A stretch of DNA of 18,455 nucleotides from JBAPRR01 sp049281195 (GCA_049281195.1 JBAPRR010000050.1:1-18455); one strand, 5' to 3'; shown: positions 6,557-13,490, counted from the first letter of the stretch. Numbers and translations: made by a program. Notes: generated by a model not told the origin, from the sequence alone.

Positions 6557-7885
6557 GTGACTGAGCGCTACTGGCTCGAGACTTTGGGCTGCCCCAAGAA
6601 CGAGGTGGATTCCGACAAGCTCGTAGGGACGCTCGAACGCGCCGGTATGTCTGCCACCGACGGTCCGGAGCACGCAGATCTCGTGGTGGTGAATACCTGT
6701 GCCTTCATAGAGGCTGCCAGACAGGAGTCGATCGACACCATCTTGGACCTCGCCAGCCGGAGGCGCCCCGGTGCCCGGCTCGTCGTGACGGGGTGTCTGG
6801 CCGAGCGGTACGGGGAAGAGCTCGCGCAGGCTATGCCGGAGATCGACCTGGTGGCGGGGTTCGGTGAAGCGATCATCCCCCAGTCGGCTCCGGTGGGACG
6901 GGTCGCGGTGGGGGCACCCAAGCTCAAGAAGACCCTCGCCTTCGACCTTCTCGAACTGCCGCGTCCCAAGGCGCGTGCCCCGTGGGCGTACGTCAAGGTG
7001 GCGGAGGGTTGCGACAGGCGCTGCGCCTACTGCGCCATCCCGTCGTTTCGAGGTCCACAACGGTCGCGCGGAACGGATTCGGTCCTCGACGAGATCGAGT
7101 CACTCGGTTCCCATGTCCGCGAAGTGGTGCTGGTAGCCCAGGATCTCGCCTCGTGGGAATTGGACCGTTCGAGCTCGCACAGCCGCGAGCCACGCACGGC
7201 CGGTGAGGTGAGGCCCATTGTGAGACTGCTCGAGCAGGTTGCCGGGCGCGTCGAGAGGGTCAGGCTCCTCTATCTGTACCCGTCGTCTGTCGACGACGCT
7301 CTCATCGACGCGGTGTGCGCCACCGGAGTCCCTTACTTCGACCTCTCTCTTCAACACGTATCGCGACCATTGCTGAAGCGGATGAGCAGGCCGGGTTACG
7401 GGAGCAAGTTCCTCGATCTGATCGCACGAATACGTGACCGTGCACCCGAAGCCGCGTTGCGGTCGTCGTTCATCTTGGGATTCCCGGGGGAGACGGAGGA
7501 AGACCACGACGAACTTCTTGGATTTCTGGAGCAGGCACGGCTCGACTGGGCCGGCTTCTTTACTTTCTCAGAGGAGCCCGGCACTCCGGCCGAGGGTCTG
7601 GAACCCGTAGTGGTTCCTGAGCTCGCGCTCGACAGGCTGCGCGAAGCCTCCGAAGTCCAGGATCAGGTGACGGCCGAGAAGAGGCGAGCGCTCGTAGGCG
7701 AGACTCTGAGCGTGCTCGTCGACGCACCCGGCGTGGCCCGCTCCTACCGCGAGGCCCCTGAGATCGACGGCGTGATACACGTTCCAGAACACCTGGGCGT
7801 CGGCTCGGTCGTCGATGTGGTGGCGACGGGAGCCGCCGGTCCGGATCTTTGGGCTGAGTTTGCCCTGGAGGTCGCGGCGTCGTGA
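6557..7885 (+). CDS. rimO: Ribosomal protein S12 methylthiotransferase RimO
   Basis: RimO is a radical-SAM enzyme that adds a methylthio group to a conserved aspartate of ribosomal protein S12. The 442 residues match the family length. The N-terminal methylthiotransferase domain carries the three cluster cysteines C12 (LGCPKN), C48 (NTCAF) and C80 (TGCLAER). The radical-SAM cluster is C152, C156 and C159 (CDRRCAYC), followed by IPSFRG. A C-terminal TRAM domain begins near residue 375. LGCPKN and the IPSFRG context favour RimO over the related tRNA enzyme MiaB. The GTG at 6557 lacks a ribosome site but lies 6 nt after a -10-like hexamer. The stop overlaps the pgsA start by 4 nt (GTGA), indicating co-transcription with pgsA and probably cinA. 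Confidence 0.95.
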   Translation: MTERYWLETLGCPKNEVDSDKLVGTLERAGMSATDGPEHADLVVVNTCAFIEAARQESIDTILDLASRRRPGARLVVTGCLAERYGEELAQAMPEIDLVAGFGEAIIPQSAPVGRVAVGAPKLKKTLAFDLLELPRPKARAPWAYVKVAEGCDRRCAYCAIPSFRGPQRSRGTDSVLDEIESLGSHVREVVLVAQDLASWELDRSSSHSREPRTAGEVRPIVRLLEQVAGRVERVRLLYLYPSSVDDALIDAVCATGVPYFDLSLQHVSRPLLKRMSRPGYGSKFLDLIARIRDRAPEAALRSSFILGFPGETEEDHDELLGFLEQARLDWAGFFTFSEEPGTPAEGLEPVVVPELALDRLREASEVQDQVTAEKRRALVGETLSVLVDAPGVARSYREAPEIDGVIHVPEHLGVGSVVDVVATGAAGPDLWAEFALEVAAS

Positions 7886-8517
7886 GCCCTCAGGCGGACG
7901 GCGGCCGCCCGGGAGTCACGTCGCGGTTCGGGCCGACTGCTGTATTGACCCCGGCCAACGCCATAACGATCGGCCGGCTTGTCACCACCCCCGTGCTCGT
8001 GGCGATGGTCGCGGTGTGGGGTTCCACGTGGGCGGCAGTGGCGGTCGCCTTCTGCGTCTGTTCGACAGACGGTCTCGATGGTTGGATCGCTCGTCGTCAG
8101 GGAGCGACCACTTCGGGTGCGTTCCTCGATCCGCTGGCTGACAAAGCAGTGGTGCTCGGGACGTTCGCGGTTCTCGCGGCCAAGAGCGATATCGCATGGC
8201 TGCCGGTGTGCCTGATCGCGGTGCGCGAGATATCGATGAGCGCCTACCGGTCGTTCATGAGCCGCCGGCAGGTTTCGATACCGGCACGCAAGTCCGCCAA
8301 GTTGAAGACCGTCGTTCAGGATCTTGTCCTCGGCTTGTGCCTTTTGCCGCCGATGATCAGGCATCACGGCGCGTTGAATATCGCCGTATGGTTCGCCACC
8401 GCGCTGACGCTCATCACCGGGCTGCAGTACCTGGTCGATGGACGCAGAGCGGCGGGAACGTCGTCTACTGGAACAGGTGAAGGTGGCCATGCAGGACTTA
8501 GCAGGGCAACAGGCTGA
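7882..8517 (+). CDS. pgsA: CDP-diacylglycerol-glycerol-3-phosphate 3-phosphatidyltransferase
   Basis: This membrane enzyme makes phosphatidylglycerophosphate from CDP-diacylglycerol, the first committed step to phosphatidylglycerol and cardiolipin. In the 211-residue product the CDP-alcohol phosphotransferase motif is visible: D63, D66, G67, A70, R71, G79, D83 and D87. The spacing between AR and G is seven residues, against the usual eight or nine. Hydrophobic segments follow the pattern of about six helices (for example 33-58, 89-100, 107-120, 144-158 and 168-185). The N-terminal 20 residues are polar. The GTG start overlaps the rimO stop, and a later start near residue 24 cannot be excluded. 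Position between rimO and cinA supports PgsA over other members of the superfamily. The last 30 residues are polar and look unconserved. Confidence 0.88.
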   Translation: MSPQADGGRPGVTSRFGPTAVLTPANAITIGRLVTTPVLVAMVAVWGSTWAAVAVAFCVCSTDGLDGWIARRQGATTSGAFLDPLADKAVVLGTFAVLAAKSDIAWLPVCLIAVREISMSAYRSFMSRRQVSIPARKSAKLKTVVQDLVLGLCLLPPMIRHHGALNIAVWFATALTLITGLQYLVDGRRAAGTSSTGTGEGGHAGLSRATG

Positions 8518-8535
8518 GCCGACCCTGATGGGGCC

Positions 8536-8569
8536 GGCGCTGATGCGAACAGGGCGCTGATGCGAATAG
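8536..8569 (+). repeat. 17-bp tandem duplication at the cinA start
   Basis: GGCGCTGATGCGAACAG (8536-8552) is followed directly by GGCGCTGATGCGAATAG (8553-8569), 16 of 17 bases identical. The second copy carries the cinA ATG (8560). The first copy's ATG (8543) is out of frame and ends at a TGA that overlaps the cinA ATG as TGATG. Confidence 0.8.
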
Positions 8570-9816
8570 AGGTTCTAGCCGTAGGGACCGAGTTGCTTCT
8601 TGGTCAGATCGCCGACACGAACTCAGCGTTCCTCGGTGAACAGCTGGCTATTAACGGGATCGACTCACATTTCCATCAGGCGGTGGGCGACAACCACGGG
8701 CGGATCGTTCTGGCTCTGCGCACGGCACTCGCTCGTTCCGACGGAGTGATCGTGTGCGGCGGACTGGGACCGACGCAGGACGACATCACCCGCGAGGCCA
8801 TCGCGGAAGTGATGAACGTTCCCATCGAACGCGACAGCTCTCTCATTGCCGCGATCGAGCACCTCTTCAAAGCCCGCAACCGCGAGATGCCCGAGTCGAA
8901 CCTGCGCCAGGCCGACGTGCCCAAAGGGGCCACCCCGATCCCTCAGGTGATGGGAACGGCACCCGGGCTCATATGCCCAGTGGGGAACAAGGTCGTCTAC
9001 GCGCTCCCGGGCGTCCCGTACGAGATGGCCGAGATGTTCGAAAGGGCCGTTCTCCCCGACCTGCACGCCAGAAGCGGCGAACGCTCCACGATCGTCAGCC
9101 GGGTCGTGCGTGTGTGGGGGATGAGCGAATCGGGATTGGCCGATCTGCTCGCGCCCCGGCTCAGAGCGCTCGACGCCGCGGGCGGCAACCCGACCATTGC
9201 TTTTCTCGCGTCGGGGATCGAGGGGATCAAGGTCCGCATCACCGCCAAGGCCCCCGATCGAGCGGCTGCGGATGCCCTGCTCGATGCGGAGCAGAAGCAG
9301 GTCGTAGAAATGGTGGGCGAGGCCGTCTTCTCGGCGGACGACAGGTCGATGGAGGAGTCGGTCGCGGTAATGCTCCTCCAAGCGGGGCTGACTTTGGGGA
9401 TCGCAGAGTCACTCACCGGCGGTCTGGTGGCGAGCAGGCTTGTCGAGGTCGAAGGTGCGAGCGTGTGGCTGAAGGGCTCGATCGTGGCCTATTCCTCGGA
9501 GGTCAAGCATTCGCTGCTCGACGTTCCGGATGGTCCGGTCGTGAGCGACACGGCGGCGAAGGCGATGGCCGATCACGTCAGAAAAGTCCTCGGTTCTGAC
9601 ATCGGCCTGTCCCTTACCGGTGTGGCCGGTCCGGCGGAGCAGGACGGCAGGCAGCCGGGGACGGTCTTCATCGGCCTGGCCCTCCCTGATCATCCGACCG
9701 AGTCGGTAGAGATGCACCTGCCGGGCGACAGGCCGCGGGTCCGCCAGTACGCCACAATTTCCGGGCTCGATCTGCTGCGCCGCAGGCTCGTTTCTTACGC
9801 CAGCAGCCCCCGGTAG
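8560..9816 (+). CDS. cinA: CinA: ADP-ribose pyrophosphatase/NMN amidohydrolase-type protein
   Basis: CinA proteins combine an N-terminal molybdopterin-binding-like (COG1058) domain, shown in some bacteria to hydrolyse ADP-ribose, with a C-terminal PncC-type nicotinamide-nucleotide amidase. The 418-residue protein has both. The first domain (about 1-170) shows VGTELLLGQ, DTN and CGGLGPTQDD. The second (about 260-415) shows GIAESLTGG, the GSIVAYSSEVK segment and LTGVAGP. Both look intact. The ATG at 8560 lacks a good ribosome site, but a short out-of-frame ORF ends at TGATG on this start, so re-initiation is possible. It follows pgsA by 42 nt. Its 3' end overlaps the convergent macrodomain gene by 22 nt. 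In some bacteria cinA is co-transcribed with recA. Here recA lies 4.7 kb further on, with its own promoter. Confidence 0.93.
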   Translation: MRIEVLAVGTELLLGQIADTNSAFLGEQLAINGIDSHFHQAVGDNHGRIVLALRTALARSDGVIVCGGLGPTQDDITREAIAEVMNVPIERDSSLIAAIEHLFKARNREMPESNLRQADVPKGATPIPQVMGTAPGLICPVGNKVVYALPGVPYEMAEMFERAVLPDLHARSGERSTIVSRVVRVWGMSESGLADLLAPRLRALDAAGGNPTIAFLASGIEGIKVRITAKAPDRAAADALLDAEQKQVVEMVGEAVFSADDRSMEESVAVMLLQAGLTLGIAESLTGGLVASRLVEVEGASVWLKGSIVAYSSEVKHSLLDVPDGPVVSDTAAKAMADHVRKVLGSDIGLSLTGVAGPAEQDGRQPGTVFIGLALPDHPTESVEMHLPGDRPRVRQYATISGLDLLRRRLVSYASSPR

Positions 9817-10298
9817 AGGTCGTAGGTCCAAGAGTCGAAGGCCACGAGGAGAACGTTCTCCACGTTCGTATCGGTAGTGCGGACCGTGTCGACGGCGATG
9901 TGAGCTGCTCCGTCTGGTGGGTAGCCGTAGATGCCGGTCGATATGGCCGGGAACGCCACCGACTTGGCGCCTATCTCGTCTGCCACTTGAAGTGAACGGC
10001 GGTAGCAGGAGGCGAGAATTTCCGGTTCGTTCCTGTGGCCACCCTGCCAGACCGGTCCCACAGTGTGGATGATGAATCTGGCGGCCAGATTGAAGCCCGC
10101 TGTGGCCTTGGCATCCCCTGGTTCGCAGCCGCCGAGGGCTGCGCAGGCCGCCAGCAGGTCGGATCGTCCCGCGGCACGATGGATCGCGCCGTCAACTCCT
10201 CCGCCTCCGGCGAGAGCACTGTTGGCGGCGTTGACGATGGCATCCACGTTCAGTGCGGTGATGTCACCGTGCACCGCTTCGACGACCGGAGGGGCCAT
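9795..10298 (-). CDS. Macrodomain protein, probable O-acetyl-ADP-ribose deacetylase type
   Basis: Macrodomains of the YmdB type bind ADP-ribose and remove acetyl, phosphate or protein adducts from it. The 167-residue product is a single domain. Visible motifs are VNAANSAL, the glycine-rich GGGGVDGAIHRAAG with the conserved aspartate, GDAKATAG, IIHTVGP and the phosphate loop PAISTGIYGYP. All the expected ligand-binding elements are present. The ATG at 10298 gives a normal N-terminus (PVVEAVHGDIT). The upstream open frame to 10424 would add 42 arginine-rich residues that overlap thpR and look non-coding. A CAGACT hexamer ends 6 nt before the ATG, so a leaderless transcript is possible. The gene converges on cinA and is divergent from thpR, with only 62 bp between the start codons. 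Confidence 0.93.
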   Translation of the reverse strand: MAPPVVEAVHGDITALNVDAIVNAANSALAGGGGVDGAIHRAAGRSDLLAACAALGGCEPGDAKATAGFNLAARFIIHTVGPVWQGGHRNEPEILASCYRRSLQVADEIGAKSVAFPAISTGIYGYPPDGAAHIAVDTVRTTDTNVENVLLVAFDSWTYDLYRGLLA

Positions 10299-10325
10299 TT
10301 CGCCAGTCTGGCGCAGATAGCCCGG

Positions 10326-10355
10326 GCGCAGAAGACAATGGCGCAGAAGACAATG
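10326..10355 (+). repeat. Perfect 15-bp tandem duplication in the macrodomain-thpR promoter region
   Basis: GCGCAGAAGACAATG occurs twice in tandem (10326-10340 and 10341-10355). Each copy contains GACAAT. A degraded third copy start (GCGCAGATAG) lies at about 10312. Confidence 0.85.
10349..10354 (+). promoter_or_regulatory. -10-like hexamer for leaderless thpR
   Basis: GACAAT matches the -10 consensus at four of six bases and ends 6 nt before the GTG start of thpR, which has no ribosome site. The tandem duplication puts a second GACAAT 15 bp upstream (10334-10339). Confidence 0.4.
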
Positions 10356-10360
10356 GTGGC

Positions 10361-10906
10361 GTGCGCCTGTTCGTAGCGGTGTGGCCTCCTCCGGAGCTGA
10401 TCGATCTCGTTGCCGCTTTGCCACGACCGTCGGTCCCGGGCGTCAGGTGGACGACGGTGGAGCAGTGGCATGTCACGGTGCGGTTTCTGGGTGAGGTCGA
10501 GGCGGGGTCAGGCGTGGATGAGGTTGCCTCGCGCCTGAACGAGCTCTCCGGTACGGGCGCGGTGACTGCCTCGGTCGGGCCTGCGTCTGCGTGGTTCCCC
10601 GGCCGTCATGTTCTGCAGGTGCCCGTGGATGGTCTTGATGATCTGCATATGCGTGCATATCGCTTGCTCGCGGATGCGGAGGCCGTTGCATTTGAGAAGC
10701 GACAGCTCGGGCCGGCTTACAACGGACACCTGACGCTGGCGCGTGTTCGCGGGCGAGCGGGGTTGGGGGGTTCGGTCGCCGACTCAGTGGCGGGAGAGAT
10801 GATCTTGGCCACATGGAGGGTCACGACAGTAAGCCTTGTCGCCTCCACCCTTCGATCCGACGGTGCGAGCTACGCGAATGTCGCAAGTTTCAGATTGGAT
10901 GCCTGA
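10361..10906 (+). CDS. thpR: RNA 2',3'-cyclic phosphodiesterase (2H family, ThpR/LigT)
   Basis: Members of the 2H phosphoesterase family open 2',3'-cyclic phosphates on RNA ends, and some act on ADP-ribose 1'',2''-cyclic phosphate. The 181-residue product has the family start MRLFVAVWPP and both catalytic HxTx motifs: HVTVRFLG at about residue 38 and HLTLARVRG at about residue 127. The spacing of about 90 residues between them is normal for bacterial ThpR. The GTG at 10361 gives the standard N-terminus. There is no ribosome site, but a -10-like hexamer lies 6 nt upstream. The gene is followed by the convergent end of a small membrane-anchored protein gene, with 44 bp between the stop codons. 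The divergent neighbour is the macrodomain gene. Confidence 0.92.
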   Translation: MRLFVAVWPPPELIDLVAALPRPSVPGVRWTTVEQWHVTVRFLGEVEAGSGVDEVASRLNELSGTGAVTASVGPASAWFPGRHVLQVPVDGLDDLHMRAYRLLADAEAVAFEKRQLGPAYNGHLTLARVRGRAGLGGSVADSVAGEMILATWRVTTVSLVASTLRSDGASYANVASFRLDA

Positions 10907-10950
10907 GGCTCGATGGGCGTTGACTCGAATGGCTCGTCGTTACATCACTG

Positions 10951-11256
10951 CTACTGGCGAACGAGCACGAGCGCCAGGCTTGGCATGAGGAACGACAGGA
11001 GAAAGGCCGGCAAAAACCTCTTTCCGGTGCTGCGAAAAGCCACGACTTGTTCCTCGGCGGCGTCGAAGGTTTGAATCCGGCTCGAGTTACGGCCGCTGCG
11101 GACCTGCAGCGTGTGTCGCCCAACTCCGACAGGGATCTCCGTGGTTTCGTGCAGTTCAACCGATCCGACGCGTTTACCGTCGACCAACACCTCGTACGGG
11201 CCACGACGGACCTCAACGCCGATCGGACTTCGCGTCACCTTTAGAATCGCCGACAT
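10951..11256 (-). CDS. Small tail-anchored beta-domain protein, unknown function
   Basis: The 101-residue product is not a family I can name with confidence. Residues 20-75 have short alternating strands (YEVLVDGKRVGSVEL, IPVGVGRHTLQVRSG) that recall PEGA-like surface domains. Residues 81-99 form one hydrophobic helix (FLPAFLLSFLMPSLALVLV) right at the C-terminus, so the protein is probably tail-anchored with its domain in the cytoplasm. The ATG at 11256 is preceded by AGAAGGG about 13 nt upstream. An ORF start at 11298 would overlap ogt and is less likely. The gene lies 31 nt after ogt on the same strand, so it may be the third gene of the alkylation-repair operon. Whether it has any role in repair is unknown. 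Confidence 0.7.
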   Translation of the reverse strand: MSAILKVTRSPIGVEVRRGPYEVLVDGKRVGSVELHETTEIPVGVGRHTLQVRSGRNSSRIQTFDAAEEQVVAFRSTGKRFLPAFLLSFLMPSLALVLVRQ

Positions 11257-11287
11257 CTTCGGGGTTTTCCCTTCTGTTGAGCTCTGA

Positions 11288-11782
11288 TCAACCCGCAATC
11301 TGCGAGTTTCCCTCGAGGGCGAGCAGTTTCCTCTTCATGTCGAGCCCACCGCCGTACCCGCCGATCCCACCGCCGCTGGCGATCACGCGGTGGCACGGAA
11401 GGACAATGGGGATCGGATTCGCACCGTTCGCCTGCCCCACTGCACGGAAAGCCGAAGGTCGACCGACCATGGTGGCGAGCTCGGCGTAGCTGATCGTCTT
11501 TCCGAACGGAATCTCGCCGAGCGATAGCCATACATCTCGTTGGAATTCGGTCCCGCCCGTGAATTCGAGCTTCAGGTCGAAGTCCGTCCGCTCGCCGACG
11601 AAGTATTCGGAAAGTTGCTGCGCTGCGGTTCTGACGATCTCAGGACTTGACGATACGTCCGCCCGACCATCCGTCGGAAGTCCCCCATCGCTTCCCGGAA
11701 GAATGATCTGGGTGATCGCATCCCCGTCGCCCTCGATCAAAAGCGTTCCGATCGGCGTCTTGAGTGTTCTTAACCTGCTCAT
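11288..11782 (-). CDS. ogt: Methylated-DNA-protein cysteine methyltransferase
   Basis: This suicide repair protein moves the methyl group from O6-methylguanine in DNA to its own cysteine. The 164-residue product carries the active-site motif LPCHRVI with C130. It is preceded by the DNA-binding helix region (TISYAELATMVGRP, FRAVGQANGANP) and followed by GGYGGGLDMKRKLLALEG, all as expected. The ATG at 11782 overlaps the stop codon of the upstream adaA-alkA gene as ATGA, and GGAGAAA lies at suitable spacing, so the two are translationally coupled. The longer frame upstream (to 12067) is only the shadow of adaA-alkA. Because the partner protein has an Ada-type sensor domain, expression is probably induced by alkylation damage. 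Confidence 0.95.
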   Translation of the reverse strand: MSRLRTLKTPIGTLLIEGDGDAITQIILPGSDGGLPTDGRADVSSSPEIVRTAAQQLSEYFVGERTDFDLKLEFTGGTEFQRDVWLSLGEIPFGKTISYAELATMVGRPSAFRAVGQANGANPIPIVLPCHRVIASGGGIGGYGGGLDMKRKLLALEGNSQIAG

Positions 11783-13368
11783 GCTGCCGTTTCTCCTTTT
11801 ACTGTTTTTACTTTCGTCCTTGAGCCCTGCTTGTCCGAACCCTGCTTGTCCGAACCCTGCTTGCTCGATGCTGTCGAGGATTGCGCCGACCACAGATGGC
11901 ACATCGCATATGCGCGCCATGGGCGCCATCGTTCGGCCCTTTTCACCAGGGACCGCTCGTCGTCGGGCATACCGAGCTGCACGGCGGCGCGTCGCAGGCC
12001 GAGATCCGTAGGCATGAACGCGTCGGGATCCCCGAGAGCGCGCATAACCACATATGACGCGGTCCATGACCCGATCCCCGGAAGCTCCGTGAGCTGCATC
12101 GTTAGCTCTTCAGGGTCCGCTCCCGGATCGATGGTCACCTTTCCGACGGCCACGGACTCTGCGAGCGACTGAAGGGCCCGTCTGCGGCCGGCCGGCATCC
12201 CGAAGGCGTCCGGTCGTTTCGCCGCCAGGTCTGCGAGAGCATCGGCCGACGGGAAGGTATGAGTTACTCCATGCATCGTCTCGCCCTGCGTCGTTTCGAC
12301 CGGCTCACCCGCCGCCTGCGCGATCCTGGCTGCGACCGTTCTTGCTCCTGCCACCGAAACTTGTTGTCCGATGACCGCACGCGTCGCAATCTCGAACCCG
12401 TCTGCCGCTCCCGGGACCCTGAGACCGGGGTGTCCCTTGATGAACGGCCGGAGCATTGGGTCTTTCGACAGCTCGAGGTCTACAGCGACCGGATCCGAGT
12501 CGAGATTCAACAGATGTCTGCATCGCGCAACGGCAGTTGTCAGGTCCCGGAGATCGGACAACGTGAACACTGCGGTTACGTAGCCGTCGTCAGGGGTGAG
12601 CTCCACCGTTCCTGGACCATTCGGAAGGTTGAGGCTCCGGTAATAGGTGTTTCCGTAAACGGCCTCCACTCCGGGAATCGCACGTACTCTCAAAAAGTCC
12701 ACCAGCACTTCTGCGCAGAAAGGCTTGCGGAATGCGAGCCGAAGCGAGATGGACTGGCGGCTGTCTGCGGTGGTTGTCGTGGTTTCGGGCCTTCGCTTTT
12801 CGGCTGCCGTGCGCAGCTCGGTCGGAGTTCTGGCGAAGATCTCCTTCACCGTGTCGTTGAACTGACGGATGCTTGCGAATCCGGAAGCGAAAGCCACGTG
12901 CGCCACGGGTAGATCGGTTGTCTCCAGTAACAGGCGCGCCGTCTGGGCACGCTGAGCCCGTGCCAGAGCGAGTGCACCCGTACCGACCTCGGCCATCAGC
13001 ACCCGGTGAAGTTGCCGCTCCGAGTACCCGAGACGGCTTGCGAGGCCGGATACCCCGTAGGTGTCGACCACGCCGAAAAGGATGAGCTTCACCGCGCGCG
13101 CCGCGACGTCGGCGCGTCCCAGCCATTCGGGCGATCCAGGCGCGGCATCGGGCCGGCACCGGAGGCACGCACGGAAACCACCCTGCTGAGCTCCGGCGGA
13201 AGTGGCGAAGAATCGGACGTTCTCCGACTTGGGAGTCTTCGCCGGACAGCTCGGCCGGCAGTAGATGCCGGTGGAGGTCACGGCGGTGAAGAACCACCCG
13301 TCGAAGCGAGAGTCTTTGCTCTGGGCTGCCTTGTAGCACCGGTCGAAGTCCTCGATCACGGTGCCCAT
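11779..13368 (-). CDS. AdaA-AlkA fusion: methyl-phosphotriester-sensing activator with DNA-3-methyladenine glycosylase
   Basis: One protein of 529 residues combines damage sensing and base excision. Residues 1-78 form the Ada zinc domain with C37, C41, C68 and C71 (YCRPSC and ACLRC). The first is the expected methyl acceptor. Residues 85-190 form an AraC-type DNA-binding domain. Residues about 205-320 are the AlkA N-terminal domain, and 325-485 the HhH-GPD glycosylase, with the hairpin LPGIGSWTA and catalytic D455 (FMPTDLGL). The C-terminal tail contains a repeated SDKQG unit encoded by 15-bp repeats. The fused layout is known in mycobacteria and other actinobacteria. The ATG at 13368 puts EDFDRCY at the usual distance from the start. 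An ATG at 13410 is possible. It is followed by ogt with a 4-nt overlap and is divergent from a DUF6186-like gene. Confidence 0.93.
   Translation of the reverse strand: MGTVIEDFDRCYKAAQSKDSRFDGWFFTAVTSTGIYCRPSCPAKTPKSENVRFFATSAGAQQGGFRACLRCRPDAAPGSPEWLGRADVAARAVKLILFGVVDTYGVSGLASRLGYSERQLHRVLMAEVGTGALALARAQRAQTARLLLETTDLPVAHVAFASGFASIRQFNDTVKEIFARTPTELRTAAEKRRPETTTTTADSRQSISLRLAFRKPFCAEVLVDFLRVRAIPGVEAVYGNTYYRSLNLPNGPGTVELTPDDGYVTAVFTLSDLRDLTTAVARCRHLLNLDSDPVAVDLELSKDPMLRPFIKGHPGLRVPGAADGFEIATRAVIGQQVSVAGARTVAARIAQAAGEPVETTQGETMHGVTHTFPSADALADLAAKRPDAFGMPAGRRRALQSLAESVAVGKVTIDPGADPEELTMQLTELPGIGSWTASYVVMRALGDPDAFMPTDLGLRRAAVQLGMPDDERSLVKRAERWRPWRAYAMCHLWSAQSSTASSKQGSDKQGSDKQGSRTKVKTVKGETAA
11825..11869. 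repeat. Three 15-bp tandem repeats at the 3' end of adaA-alkA
   Basis: CCCTGCTTGTCCGAA is present at 11825-11839 and 11840-11854, and a diverged copy (CCCTGCTTGCTCGAT) lies at 11855-11869. On the minus strand they encode repeated SDKQG units in a flexible tail just before the stop codon. Confidence 0.85.
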
Positions 13369-13478
13369 GGTGACACCTGGCCGAGGCCATGTCTGGCGGG
13401 TTTCGGACATTGATGTTTCTGCTGCACCTTGCACACGGGACTTGGTGAGACAGCAGGCGCTGTGGGCATGCATTGCGG

Positions 13479-13484
13479 GATACT
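13479..13484 (+). promoter_or_regulatory. -10-like hexamer for leaderless DUF6186-like gene
   Basis: GATACT matches the -10 consensus at four of six bases and ends 6 nt before the GTG at 13491. No ribosome site precedes this GTG, and the spacing is the same as at rimO and thpR. Confidence 0.4.
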
Positions 13485-13490
13485 GGGTGC

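Noticed and set aside
10299..10424. N-terminal extension of the macrodomain protein
   Set aside because: The 42 added residues are arginine- and cysteine-rich, arise from the tandem repeat and overlap thpR. The domain starts normally at ATG 10298.
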